Shown here piece after piece: positions 14,527-23,513 of a stretch of 23,561 bases of DNA. Position numbers and translations under genes: made by a program. The notes beneath the pieces are model-generated. The model did not search any database. It saw only the letters and a program-made list of their open reading frames with translations, and was not told the origin of the DNA. The DNA is from an uncultured Marmoricola sp. (GTDB taxonomy: Bacteria > Actinomycetota > Actinomycetes > Propionibacteriales > Nocardioidaceae). Positions within the stretch are counted from its first letter, which is position 1; the number at the start of each line of letters is the position of its first letter. The stretch spans positions 1 to 23,561 of the forward strand of contig CALMMO010000446.1 in NCBI GenBank assembly GCA_937868455.1, read 5' to 3'.

Positions 14527-17229
14527 ATGCCGTTCACCGACACCGACCGCATCGCCCTGCTGTGGGCGAAGTCCGACGCCGGGGGACGCCCACATTCCCT
14601 GGTGGGACACCTGTTGGATACGGCCGCGGTCGCTGAGTTGATCTGGGATGAGTTTTTAGCTCCAGGTACCCGCGCGCATTTGGACGACGCTTTCGCCGGC
14701 CACGGACGGGACCTGTTTCGCCTCGTCTGCGGCTGGCATGACTTGGGTAAGGCAACACCCATCTTTCAGGCACAACGAATGGATATCGCTGCGGCTGCCA
14801 TCGCCGCCGGTATCGCTGTCGTGCCGAGTTCCGGGCGCTGGCACCACTCTCAGGCCGGCGCGATGGTGGTCAAGCAGTACCTTGCCGCTCGCGATCTTGA
14901 GGGCCTTGAGTGGATCCAGCACCTCATCGCTGGGCACCACGGCATCTTCGCTGCTGGATCGCGGCGTGCTGCGCCACGAGGGCACGGTGCAGGGTCGGGT
15001 TGGGGTCCGTTGCAGGTGCATCTGGCCGACTTCGTTGTGGCGTCGTTGCGAGTCGACCTCCCGGGTCTGGATCGACCAGCCCCCGAGCTGGGCCTTCAAC
15101 TCGCCGTAGCGGGCTACGTGTCGATGGCCGACTGGATCGCAAGTTCATCGTCGTTCCCCGGGCTGGGCCTCACCTTGGTGTCGATGTCCGAAGCGCGTGA
15201 GCGCGCCGCGGCGGCATGGGAACAACTGCATCTGCACAGGGGCTGGGACGCCAATGTGCTGCGCAGTGACAACGCAATGGTCCGGGATCGGATCGGACAC
15301 TCACCGCGACCGCTTCAGGAGCTTGTGGCAGATGTTTCAAGAGGCCTGGCATCCCCGGGCCTGGTTGTCATCGAGGCTCCCATGGGCGAAGGCAAGACCG
15401 AGGCCGCCTTCATTGCTGCCGAGATCCTTGCTGCGCGATTCGGCTGTAATGGCTTTGTCTTCGCGATGCCCACTCAAGGTACGACTGACGTCATGTGGGA
15501 GCGTTGTCGCAGATGGGCTCAAGGAGTGTCGCCCGGGATGCCCGTGTCGCTTCTGCACGGCAAGGCCATGGCTAACGAGCAGTGGCGTGAGATGGTGGAA
15601 ACGGTTTCCGTCACCGGGGTGGACCTCGACGATGCTTACGGCCCCAGCGCCGGCTTCTTCGCTGAATCCCCTGATTTCTCAGAGTGGCTACTCGGACGCC
15701 ATCGAGGTCTGCTCGCCCCTGCAGTCGTCGGCACGATCGACCAGATGCTGTATGCCGCTGCGCGCGTCAAGTACGTCGCGTTGCGGCATGCCGGACTCGT
15801 CGGCAAGGTCGTGATAATCGACGAAGTCCACGGCTACGACGTCTACATGAGCCAGTTCCTTGAAGCTCTGCTCGTGTGGTGTGCAAACGAACGCATCCCA
15901 GTGGTGCTCATGTCGGCCACCCTCCCCAGCGCCCTGCGCGAGAGGCTCAGTCAGGCCTACTGCGCGGGCGTCGAGGAGCGAGTTGCAAAGGGGGACCGGG
16001 GAACCCCCAGCACGTCTGCCCATCCCAAACGGGGATACCCCATCGTGACAGCCATCAGCGCGGCAGACTCTCCTCGGGAAGTTGCCACCGTCTGCTGGCG
16101 GCCAGACCTCCTCGTTCGGGTTGAGGTGCTGGCGGACGACTCGACCGTGGACGTGGAACCGATCGCCAGGTGTGTAGCCCGAGCGACCGCAGGTGGTGGT
16201 TGCGCCCTCGTGGTCCTGAATACCGTCGCTCGAGCTCAGGCGGTCTATCGCTGGCTGCGAGATGCTGGGGTTCCGGCAAGGCTTGTCCACGGACGACTGA
16301 CCACTGCGGAACGCGCCGAGCGTGCTCAAGCGCTTGTCGAAAGCTTGGGCGGTGGCAGCCGTGGCTCACGTCCCAAACGGCTCGTCGTTGTCGCCACCCA
16401 GATTGCTGAGCAGAGCTTCGACGTCGACGCTGACTTGCTTGTCACCGATTTGGCTCCCATGGACCTGCTCCTGCAACGGATCGGCCGCTTGCATCGGCAT
16501 ACCCAACCGCAGGGGACCCGTCCTGGTGCATTGAGCGAGCCGCGGGTCATCGTTACGGGCTTCCGTACCGGTGGGCCCGACGGGCCGATCCTCTGCCCAA
16601 GCTTCCCGTATGTGTATTCCGAGGAGACGTTGTTGCGAGCAGCGGCCCTCGTGAGCGACGGCGCGCAATGGAGCATCCCCTCGCTCGTCCCCGACCTCGT
16701 CGAGCGCGCGTATGCCGTGGTCCCCGAGGTACCGCCGGCGTGGCGGGAACGGGTGGCCGAGGCGGACCGGGTAGGGGCAGACCTGCGTGCTGCCCGTGCC
16801 GGGCGAGCGCGAACGTTCGTCCTACGATTCCAAGAAGCGACACACACGCTCTCTGGCCTGCACGAGCCGGTCGCTCAGGGCGATGCCGACGAGGCTCGGG
16901 TGGTTCGAGACGGTGAGCCAACGCATGAGGTGGCGTTGATCCGGCGCGTCGACGGCGAGTTTGTCACCTTGTCGGGTACGGCCTTGGGGCCGACAGGTGA
17001 GCGGTGTTCGATCACCCGAATCGCCCGCGAGGTGTTGGGTGACACGGTCCGGGTCCGCGAGACCGAACGAGTGGTCGGCGCCGAACCCCTTGCCGCGTGG
17101 GCGCATGTCCCGTTGCTTCGCCGGATCGATGCAGTCGTCCTTGACGAGCAGGGCCGCGGTATATCCGACCCGCGCCTTCGCTACGACAGCGAGTTCGGTT
17201 TGGTCATCGAGCGCCGAGGCGCCCGATGA
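14527..17229 (+). CDS. cas3: Cas3, type I-E nuclease-helicase
   Basis: A 900-residue protein with an N-terminal HD nuclease domain (His23/His28 region, WHDLGK with His71-Asp72, paired His at 106-107 and 137-138), then a superfamily 2 helicase: Walker A APMGEGKT (284-291), DEVH box (432-435), SATLP, and motif VI QRIGRLHRH (from Gln650), then the C-terminal domain. In type I-E systems Cas3 is recruited by target-bound Cascade and shreds the displaced strand. It is the first gene of the operon. The ATG has no visible Shine-Dalgarno sequence, so a leaderless transcript is possible; no convincing promoter was found in the 165 bp between the tRNA hairpin and the start. All catalytic residues I could check are present. 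Confidence 0.97.
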   Translation: MPFTDTDRIALLWAKSDAGGRPHSLVGHLLDTAAVAELIWDEFLAPGTRAHLDDAFAGHGRDLFRLVCGWHDLGKATPIFQAQRMDIAAAAIAAGIAVVPSSGRWHHSQAGAMVVKQYLAARDLEGLEWIQHLIAGHHGIFAAGSRRAAPRGHGAGSGWGPLQVHLADFVVASLRVDLPGLDRPAPELGLQLAVAGYVSMADWIASSSSFPGLGLTLVSMSEARERAAAAWEQLHLHRGWDANVLRSDNAMVRDRIGHSPRPLQELVADVSRGLASPGLVVIEAPMGEGKTEAAFIAAEILAARFGCNGFVFAMPTQGTTDVMWERCRRWAQGVSPGMPVSLLHGKAMANEQWREMVETVSVTGVDLDDAYGPSAGFFAESPDFSEWLLGRHRGLLAPAVVGTIDQMLYAAARVKYVALRHAGLVGKVVIIDEVHGYDVYMSQFLEALLVWCANERIPVVLMSATLPSALRERLSQAYCAGVEERVAKGDRGTPSTSAHPKRGYPIVTAISAADSPREVATVCWRPDLLVRVEVLADDSTVDVEPIARCVARATAGGGCALVVLNTVARAQAVYRWLRDAGVPARLVHGRLTTAERAERAQALVESLGGGSRGSRPKRLVVVATQIAEQSFDVDADLLVTDLAPMDLLLQRIGRLHRHTQPQGTRPGALSEPRVIVTGFRTGGPDGPILCPSFPYVYSEETLLRAAALVSDGAQWSIPSLVPDLVERAYAVVPEVPPAWRERVAEADRVGADLRAARAGRARTFVLRFQEATHTLSGLHEPVAQGDADEARVVRDGEPTHEVALIRRVDGEFVTLSGTALGPTGERCSITRIAREVLGDTVRVRETERVVGAEPLAAWAHVPLLRRIDAVVLDEQGRGISDPRLRYDSEFGLVIERRGAR

Positions 17230-17270
17230 CCAGGGGACGTCTTGGGCTCCCAAATGAGTGCGTCAAAGAA

Positions 17271-17277
17271 GGAGGAG
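17271..17277 (+). promoter_or_regulatory. Shine-Dalgarno sequence that sets the cse1 start
   Basis: GGAGGAG, within AAGGAGGAG, lies five bases before the TTG at 17283. It is the strongest ribosome-binding site in the cas operon and decides for the TTG over the in-frame ATG at 17226 that overlaps the cas3 stop. Confidence 0.85.
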
Positions 17278-17282
17278 CGACT

Positions 17283-18890
17283 TTGTCGACAAGCTACGAC
17301 CTCACGGTTGAACGGTGGGTTCCAGTCATCCGGGGTGACGGACGTCCAGGGTTGGCCTCGCTTGAGGAGGCGATGCTTGATGCCCACGTGATCGCTGGAC
17401 TGGACCACTCAGATCCCCTTGTTGCGGTAGCCCTATACCGCCTTCTCGTGGCCCTCGCTCGAGACGTTGCCGACGAGGGCAATGCTGCACTTGTCGACCA
17501 GCGTGAGTGGGAGCGTGCCCTTGGCGCCGGTCGATTCGACGAGGAGGTGGCCCGTCGCTACTTCGTGAAGTGGCGAGACCGGTTCGATCTGTTCGGGGAG
17601 CACCCGTTCTATCAGGTTGCCGGGCTGGAAGCGGTGAGCGGCGAGGTCAAGTCGGTGAGTCTCCTTCTGCCAGCGTCCGCCACTGGCAACAACGTCCCTT
17701 TGTTCGCAGCCATGCTGGACAGCGCTTTGCCTGGATTACGTCCCGAGGAGGCTGCGCGCCGCGTGGTGGCTTGTCATGCATGGGATACCGCCGCGATCAA
17801 GACGGGCGCCAAGGGGGACCCAAGGGTCTCGGCGGGCAAGACCACGGGCAATCCGACTGGTCCCTTGGGCAGCCTCGGCGCCGTCATCCCGTTGGGACGT
17901 ACGCTCTTCGAGACCATCCTGCTGAGTTGGATGGTCGGCCCCCAAGGCACTGAGGACCTGCCGGCGTGGCGTCGCGACCACACAGCCATTTGGTCTGAGC
18001 GCCTGCCAAGTGGACCGAAGGACCTTCTTACCTGGCAGTCGCGACGGATCAAGCTCATCCCTTCCTGGGATGCGGCGGGACAGCTCCATGCCGACGCGGT
18101 CATCGTCGCAGCGGGTGATCGGCTGCCGTTCAGCCCTCCTGAGCTTGAGCCTCACACGCTATGGCGGGCGTCTGGGGCGGCCAAGGCGGGCGTAGCGGTG
18201 CGACCCGTTCGCCACCAGCCGGGCAAATCCTCATGGCGCGGGCTCGGCGGCATACTTGCGGGCCGCCTGCCAAATCCGGAAACGGGGATCTCGACGTCCG
18301 GAGCGCTCGTGCAGCTGGCCGCCACCGAGGCCTTGCCATACGCATACCCGCTCAATCTCCTGCTTGTGGGCGTTGTCTATGGGAATCAGTCGGCAGTGAT
18401 CGAAACCGTCATCGTCGACGAACTCCCGATGCCGGTGCAGGCGTTGCACGAGGACGACCAGCTGCGTGGCGACCTTGAAACGTTGGCCACGAACGCCGAG
18501 GCCTGCATCTATGCGCTCAACGACCTCGACGCCAACCTCCGTCGCTCGATGGGCGGTGATCCCACGCCCTGGGACAAGGGGCAACGTCCCGGGGATCGCC
18601 TAGCAATGGCTCTTGATGACGCTGCGCGGCGAGTGTTGCGCGGCATTCAGAGAGAGCCCGAGAGGGCCGACGAGGGGCTGCTGGCATGGGAGCACTTTGT
18701 ACTGGCTCGCGCGTGGGAGATCGCCAACCCCCTCCTCGACGCTTGCTCCGACACCGCCTTCCTGGGGCGTCCAGACCCGCGCCACAGGGACCGGTTTCTC
18801 CGGCAGTCCACAGCCGAAGCCTTCTTCCGCAGGTCCCTTCGACTAGCCCTGGTGCGAGCGCACCCGCAAGAGACAAAGGAGTCCCAATGA
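17283..18890 (+). CDS. cse1: Cse1 (CasA/Cas8e), large subunit of Cascade
   Basis: A 535-residue protein. The N-terminus STSYDLTVERWVPVI and the motif RFDLFGEHPFYQVAGL are characteristic of Cse1. In the type I-E Cascade complex it recognises the PAM, opens the target and recruits Cas3. A longer reading from the ATG at 17226 (overlapping the cas3 stop) is possible, but the TTG at 17283 has a near-ideal Shine-Dalgarno sequence and produces the family N-terminus. That leaves 53 bp between cas3 and cse1, the only real gap in the operon. The stop overlaps the cse2 start. Confidence 0.95.
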   Translation: MSTSYDLTVERWVPVIRGDGRPGLASLEEAMLDAHVIAGLDHSDPLVAVALYRLLVALARDVADEGNAALVDQREWERALGAGRFDEEVARRYFVKWRDRFDLFGEHPFYQVAGLEAVSGEVKSVSLLLPASATGNNVPLFAAMLDSALPGLRPEEAARRVVACHAWDTAAIKTGAKGDPRVSAGKTTGNPTGPLGSLGAVIPLGRTLFETILLSWMVGPQGTEDLPAWRRDHTAIWSERLPSGPKDLLTWQSRRIKLIPSWDAAGQLHADAVIVAAGDRLPFSPPELEPHTLWRASGAAKAGVAVRPVRHQPGKSSWRGLGGILAGRLPNPETGISTSGALVQLAATEALPYAYPLNLLLVGVVYGNQSAVIETVIVDELPMPVQALHEDDQLRGDLETLATNAEACIYALNDLDANLRRSMGGDPTPWDKGQRPGDRLAMALDDAARRVLRGIQREPERADEGLLAWEHFVLARAWEIANPLLDACSDTAFLGRPDPRHRDRFLRQSTAEAFFRRSLRLALVRAHPQETKESQ

Positions 18891-19507
18891 GCACAGCTAC
18901 CGCTGGATCGCTTCCAGCACGCCACTACTGGGATCGGCTCGTTGACGACCAGGGTCGATGGAGGGACGGTGCGCCTCCAGGGGAGGCGCTCTCGGCACTC
19001 CGGCGCGGGTTCGATTCCGAACCAGGGAGCGTCCCTGGAATGTGGCCGTTCTACACCACCCTCACGGGCGACGGGCGAGTGACTGCGTCGCTACGCGCCG
19101 AACATCTGGCGTTGGCAATGTTCGGGTTGCACCAGCAGAGTCAGTCCGCGCCGATGCATCGCGCTGGTGACGGGCTCGGCAAGGCGATGGCCCGCTTGAG
19201 GGCATCCGAACGCTACAGCGCGGACGCGATCGATCGGCGCTTCACCCAAGCCGCGACGGCGACGGATCTCGACGAGTTGGGACATCACGTGAGGGGGCTG
19301 ACCACGATGCTCAAGACGATCGCCCCGCCGCAGCCCATCGACTACACGCGCCTCTTCCAGGATCTGTGCGACTGGCAACGCCCTGACCTCGTCGGTCGAG
19401 TCCGCCGACGCTGGGGCAGCGACTACTTCCGTTTGCGCTCGAACCCTGCTGAACCAGGGGACCCCCGCCCATCAACTGCCTCATCCGCCGGAAAGGACCG
19501 CTCATGA
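18887..19507 (+). CDS. cse2: Cse2 (CasB), small subunit of Cascade
   Basis: A 206-residue, mainly helical, basic protein. ARHYWDRLVDD at the start and the central LRAEHLALAMFGLHQQSQ and LGKAMARLRASE segments fit the Cse2 family; the position between cse1 and cas7e supports it. Two copies form the inner belly of Cascade and stabilise the R-loop. The frame is open upstream, but the ATG at 18887 overlaps the cse1 stop (ATGA) and has AAAGGAG in front of it. The C-terminal 20 or so residues are Pro/Ser-rich and look disordered. Confidence 0.93.
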   Translation: MSTATAGSLPARHYWDRLVDDQGRWRDGAPPGEALSALRRGFDSEPGSVPGMWPFYTTLTGDGRVTASLRAEHLALAMFGLHQQSQSAPMHRAGDGLGKAMARLRASERYSADAIDRRFTQAATATDLDELGHHVRGLTTMLKTIAPPQPIDYTRLFQDLCDWQRPDLVGRVRRRWGSDYFRLRSNPAEPGDPRPSTASSAGKDRS

Positions 19508-20634
19508 CCAGCCCCACCCTCTACGTTGACGTGCACATCCTTCAGGACCTGCCGCCCTCAAACATCAACCGTGATGACAATGGCACGCCCAAGCAAGCCG
19601 TCTACGGGGGCGTCTCTCGCCTCCGTGTGTCGTCGCAAGCATGGAAGCGGGCAGTGCGGCTCGAGTTCGCGGCAGACCTGCCGAAAGAGGCCACCGGCGT
19701 TCGCACCCGTCGCCTGACCCAGCTGTTCACGGCCGAATTGGCTGAGCGCGGACTCCCTGAGTCAGACGCAACCGTCCTCGCGGCTGAGGCGGTCAAGAGC
19801 CTGGGCATCACAGCGGGAAAGAAGGGCGATCTGTCCTATCTACTGTTCTTCAGCCGCGGCCAGCTGGACACCATGGCCTCCGCGGTCGCTGCAGCTGCTG
19901 GCGACTTGACTCAGTCGAAGACCATAGACAAGGCGATGCTCGCACTCGGCCTGAAGGAGACGCTCCGTGCCGGTCATTCACTGGATGTAGCCCTCTTCGG
20001 GCGGATGGTGGCTGACCTCGCCGATCTCAATGTCGACGCTGCCTCGCAGGTCGCCCACGCGATTTCCACGCACGCAGCGAAGACTCAGTTCGATTACTTC
20101 ACAGCGGTGGATGATGAACAGGAAGAGGCCGAGACGGGTGCGGGCATGATCGGGACCGTCGAGTTCAACTCTGCGACGATGTACCGCTTCGCCACAGTTG
20201 CCGTCCCGCAACTGGCGGCAAACCTCGGCGACCATGCAGCGGCGTTTGACGGCGTCGCTCGATTCATCAGGGCATTCGCACTCTCGATGCCCACAGGGCA
20301 CCAGACGAGTTTCGCGGCCCGCACTCGCCCGGCCCTGGTCCTCGTCGTGGTTCGACAGGATCAGCCAGTGAACCTCGTGAGCGCCTTCGAGCGACCAGTG
20401 TGGCCGGGCCAGCAAGGCGTTATGGCCGGATCCCAGGAGGCACTGGCTGACTTCTACCAAACGGAGGTGCAGCGCTGGGGCGATCAACCGGCGCTGGTTG
20501 TGGCGAGCTACAACGCAGTCGATGACAAGGGGCACGAGAAGCTTGTGGCTGCCTTTGGGGCCAGCCGTCCGTTGGATGAGGTCATCGAAGCTGTCGGGGA
20601 CGTCCTGCGCGGTTTGGGACGTGATCATGACTGA
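19504..20634 (+). CDS. cas7e: Cas7e (CasC/Cse4), backbone subunit of Cascade
   Basis: A 376-residue RAMP-fold protein with the family N-terminus YVDVHILQDLPPSNINRDDNG and RVSSQAWKRAVR. Six copies form the crRNA-binding backbone of Cascade. The ATG overlaps the cse2 stop (ATGA) with AAAGGA upstream; the stop lies within the cas5e start region (8-bp overlap). Length is normal for the family. Confidence 0.97.
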   Translation: MTSPTLYVDVHILQDLPPSNINRDDNGTPKQAVYGGVSRLRVSSQAWKRAVRLEFAADLPKEATGVRTRRLTQLFTAELAERGLPESDATVLAAEAVKSLGITAGKKGDLSYLLFFSRGQLDTMASAVAAAAGDLTQSKTIDKAMLALGLKETLRAGHSLDVALFGRMVADLADLNVDAASQVAHAISTHAAKTQFDYFTAVDDEQEEAETGAGMIGTVEFNSATMYRFATVAVPQLAANLGDHAAAFDGVARFIRAFALSMPTGHQTSFAARTRPALVLVVVRQDQPVNLVSAFERPVWPGQQGVMAGSQEALADFYQTEVQRWGDQPALVVASYNAVDDKGHEKLVAAFGASRPLDEVIEAVGDVLRGLGRDHD

Positions 20635-21421
20635 TCGATCGCTGGTGCTGAGACTGGCCGGACCTATGCAGTCGTGGGGTTCGTCGAGTGAGTTCAACTG
20701 GCGTCAGACTGACGCCCAACCAACGAAGTCGGGCATTGTCGGGCTGCTTGCTGCGGCTTCGGGCCGGCGGCGGGAAGACCCCATCGAGGACCTGCTGGCA
20801 CTGCGTTTGGGCGTGCGCATCGACCAACCAGGCACCCTATTGCGCGACTATCACACCGTCAGCGACTTTCGCGGGACCCCCTTGCCATCGGCTGCGCTCA
20901 ACGCGTCTGGACGTCAGAAGCCCACATCGCCAAAGAAGTTCACGCATGTGACCCAGCGGTACTACCTCCAGGATTCAGTCTTCGTCGCTGTCATTGGCGG
21001 GAACACCCAGGTGCTTGAGGGTCTAGCCTCAGCGCTTCGACGTCCCCGCTTCCCGCTCGCGCTGGGTCGACGTGCGTGCGTGCCGACCCAACCCATCGTC
21101 CTCTCGGAGGGCGCCGGTGCCGATCTGTGGCGGGGGACCGTTGCCGAGGTGATCCATCGCGTGCCTTGGCAGGCTGGGCCTGCTTACCGGGTGTCAGCCG
21201 CCGATAGCTCGACCGTGACAGTGCCGTTCACGGTCGATGACGACAACGGCGACGACGACCTGGCCGACGTTCCCTTGTCCTTCTCCCGCGAGCAGAGGGC
21301 TAAGCGATCAACCCGCCGAGTTCGGCACGGCTGGGCCGAGCTGGGGTCGGGCTCGGGCGCGACCAACGCTCAGGCGCCGCAGCCGGCTCGACACAATCCC
21401 TTTGCGCTCTTGGGGTGGTGA
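20627..21421 (+). CDS. cas5e: Cas5e (CasD), Cascade subunit binding the crRNA 5' handle
   Basis: A 264-residue RAMP protein. LVLRLAGPMQSWGSSSEFNWRQT and the following PTKSGIVGLLAAASGR are the diagnostic Cas5 N-terminus; the core includes YHTVSDFRGTPLP. It caps the crRNA 5' handle. The frame runs further upstream, but the ATG at 20627 overlaps the cas7e end by 8 bp and gives the standard N-terminus. An acidic stretch (DDDNGDDD) and a low-complexity Ala/Gln/Pro tail near the C-terminus look like a flexible extension. Confidence 0.95.
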   Translation: MTDRSLVLRLAGPMQSWGSSSEFNWRQTDAQPTKSGIVGLLAAASGRRREDPIEDLLALRLGVRIDQPGTLLRDYHTVSDFRGTPLPSAALNASGRQKPTSPKKFTHVTQRYYLQDSVFVAVIGGNTQVLEGLASALRRPRFPLALGRRACVPTQPIVLSEGAGADLWRGTVAEVIHRVPWQAGPAYRVSAADSSTVTVPFTVDDDNGDDDLADVPLSFSREQRAKRSTRRVRHGWAELGSGSGATNAQAPQPARHNPFALLGW

Positions 21422-21423
21422 CC

Positions 21424-22158
21424 ATGGCCTACCTGTCACTCATCACCCTGAACCCACTTCGACGCGAAACGCAGCGATTGATCAGCAGCCCCCAACGTCT
21501 GCATGCCGCCGTCCTTCGGGGTCTCCCTCAGGATGACGTCACCGAGAGAGTGTTATGGCGGCTTGAGCGCCGGGAGCGAACCATGGAGGTGCTGGTGCTC
21601 ACCCAACGTCGCCCATCCTGGGCGGCACTGGTGGAGTCTGCTGGCTGGCCGGGCGCCGACGGTGGCGAGGGCCTAGTCAAGGACTATGACCCCTTGTTGG
21701 CTCGGGTCGCCGTTGGGCGCGAGTTCTCATTTCGGGTCGTCACAAATCCGACGTCCACCCTCAGCGTGCTCAAAAGCCCGACCGCACAGCAACGCGCGTC
21801 CCTCGATGACGCGTCGCGGAAGCGCGGCATACGTGTAGGGCATCGCACGGCCGGAACTCAGTTGGGTTGGTTCTTGGCGCGGGCCGCCGGCGACTTTGAC
21901 ACGTGGGGTTTCACGGTGGGGGTGCCCGGCGACGCTTCCGTCGAACTAGTGGCTCGTAGACATGAATCCTTCATCAAGGGCGTCGATCGGCGTCGGGTCA
22001 CCCTCGACACGGCGACGTTCGAGGGGCGCCTCAAGGTCACTGATACTGAGCGCTTCACCGCGACGCTGTTGGGTGGCCTCGGGCGTGGGAAGGCTTACGG
22101 CTGCGGCTTGTTGACGCTCGCCCCGCCTCGGGAGGCTGCGCATGTGGTGGAAGGCTGA
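21424..22158 (+). CDS. cas6e: Cas6e (CasE/Cse3), crRNA-processing endonuclease
   Basis: A 244-residue double-RAMP protein. AYLSLITLNPLRRETQ opens it, His27 in SPQRLHAAVLRGLP fits the catalytic His of Cas6e, and GLGRGKAYGCGLLTL near the end is the glycine-rich RNA-binding loop. It cuts the repeat RNA at the base of its hairpin and stays bound. The ATG two bases after the cas5e stop was chosen; GTG codons at 21415 and 21418 are in frame and also possible. The stop overlaps cas1 by 17 bp. Confidence 0.95.
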   Translation: MAYLSLITLNPLRRETQRLISSPQRLHAAVLRGLPQDDVTERVLWRLERRERTMEVLVLTQRRPSWAALVESAGWPGADGGEGLVKDYDPLLARVAVGREFSFRVVTNPTSTLSVLKSPTAQQRASLDDASRKRGIRVGHRTAGTQLGWFLARAAGDFDTWGFTVGVPGDASVELVARRHESFIKGVDRRRVTLDTATFEGRLKVTDTERFTATLLGGLGRGKAYGCGLLTLAPPREAAHVVEG

Positions 22159-23131
22159 GACTCAGAGCCTGCACCGCGTGAGTGATCGAGTCTCGACCGT
22201 CTATGTCGAGCGTTGCCACGTCGACCGTTTCGAGAACGGCATCGTCATCGTCAACAAGGAACGCACGGTTCGGGTGCCCGCGGCGTACGTCGCAGCAGTG
22301 CTCCTCGGCCCCGGGACTCGCATCACGCACGCGGCCGTTGCGCTTCTCGCCGACTCAGGGACCGTGGTGGAGTGGGTCGGCGAGCACGGAGTCCGGATGT
22401 ATGCCGCAGGTTTAGGCCCCAGCCGCGGCTCGCAAGTGATCACCCGCCAGGCCTACCTAGTAACCCGCACTCAGGAGCGACTCGGGGTTGCTCGGGCGAT
22501 GTACGCCATGCGCTTTCCCGGAGAAGATGTCGCCGGACTGACCATGCAGCAACTGCGTGGCAGGGAGGGTGCCCGCGTCAAGAAGATCTATAAACGCGAA
22601 GCCCAACGAACCGGCGTGGCTTGGGCGACTCGCGAGTATCGGGCGGGGGACGCGTTCGCCGCAGGCGACGACGTGAATCGCCTGCTCTCGGCCGGGCATG
22701 CGTGCTTGTATGCCGTGTGCCACGCGGCCATTGTCGGCGTGGGGGCCAGCCCGGCGTTGGGTTTCGTCCATACAGGCGGGGCAACGTCCTTCGTCCTTGA
22801 CATCGCTGATCTCTACAAGGCCGAGTTCAGCATTCCGCTTGCCTTCGACCTCGTGGCAGCGGGAAAGACGGACGAGGGCGATATTCGGCATGCACTACGA
22901 TCGCGGTTCTCTGATGGGCGATTCATGCAGCGTGTTGTTGGCGACGTCCTTGACCTGCTCCAAGTCGGCGAAGACGATCTCTCTGGCGACCGGAATGAGC
23001 TCTGGGACGAGCGCTCGGCCGCCGTGGCGGGAGGCCGAAACTGGGCCAACACCCCTGAGGCGGAACTTCCGGATGAGGGCTACCTCGTTCTCTCTGGCCC
23101 AGAGTTGGCTGTACCGGTGGTGGACTGGTGA
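22142..23131 (+). CDS. cas1e: Cas1e, spacer-integration nuclease
   Basis: A 329-residue integrase. The metal-binding residues are visible: Glu142 in RGREGARVK, His210 in LGFVHTGG and Asp220/Asp223 in SFVLDIADLYKAEF. With Cas2 it captures protospacers and inserts them at the leader end of the array. GGGAGG (22130-22135) lies six bases before the ATG, and the start is inside the end of cas6e. The stop overlaps the cas2 GTG. Nothing suggests inactivation. Confidence 0.97.
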   Translation: MWWKAETQSLHRVSDRVSTVYVERCHVDRFENGIVIVNKERTVRVPAAYVAAVLLGPGTRITHAAVALLADSGTVVEWVGEHGVRMYAAGLGPSRGSQVITRQAYLVTRTQERLGVARAMYAMRFPGEDVAGLTMQQLRGREGARVKKIYKREAQRTGVAWATREYRAGDAFAAGDDVNRLLSAGHACLYAVCHAAIVGVGASPALGFVHTGGATSFVLDIADLYKAEFSIPLAFDLVAAGKTDEGDIRHALRSRFSDGRFMQRVVGDVLDLLQVGEDDLSGDRNELWDERSAAVAGGRNWANTPEAELPDEGYLVLSGPELAVPVVDW

Positions 23132-23409
23132 CAGTGGTCGTACTGGTTGCGGCCGCTCCGGGCCTGCGAGGCCACCTGACTCGTTGGATGATCGAGGTCC
23201 AGGCGGGCGTGTTCGTCGGGCAGCCGTCAAGGCGGATCCGGGATGCACTCTGGCGGGTGCTGAGCGACCGGATTGGTGACGGGCAGGTGGTGATGATTGA
23301 GCCCGCAAAGAACGAACAGGGTTGGGCAACACGAACGGCTGGACGCGATCGATGGAGTCCGCGAGACTTCGACGGATTGATTCTAATCGCTCGCCCGCGC
23401 AAGCATTAG
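23128..23409 (+). CDS. cas2e: Cas2e, adaptation complex scaffold
   Basis: A 93-residue type I-E Cas2. The segments VVLVAAAPGLRGHLTRW, IEVQAGVFVG and RRIRDALWRVL match the Cas2e family (CRISPR-associated protein Cas2, E. coli/ygbF type). It forms the dimer that bridges two Cas1 dimers in spacer acquisition. The start is GTG, overlapping the cas1 stop (GTGA). The stop is only 15 bp before the first CRISPR repeat. Confidence 0.95.
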   Translation: MTVVVLVAAAPGLRGHLTRWMIEVQAGVFVGQPSRRIRDALWRVLSDRIGDGQVVMIEPAKNEQGWATRTAGRDRWSPRDFDGLILIARPRKH

Positions 23410-23424
23410 TGCAGGTCAGCAAGA

Positions 23425-23513
23425 GTCGTCCCCGCGCGAGCGGGGGTCATCCGGACAACCCGCATGACCACCCCCACCAACCCGCGTCGTCCCCGCGCGA
23501 GCGGGGGTCATCC
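23425..23513 (+). CRISPR. Type I-E CRISPR array, two repeats and one spacer
   Basis: Two identical 28-bp repeats occupy 23425-23452 and 23486-23513. Each begins GTCGTCCCC, has the stem CCCCGC/GCGGGG closed by a GCGA tetraloop, and ends GTCATCC, matching type I-E repeats in the E. coli orientation. The start-to-start distance is 61 bp (spacer 23453-23485, 33 bp, or 32 bp if the repeat is counted as 29), the standard I-E period. The next repeat should start at 23547 but is absent. Only 15 bp separate the array from the cas2 stop. No repeat is visible in the remaining 48 bp. Confidence 0.95.

Noticed and set aside
19493..19525. Self-targeting of cas7e by the spacer
   Set aside because: The seed end of the spacer matches poorly; the similarity is restricted to a common start-codon context.
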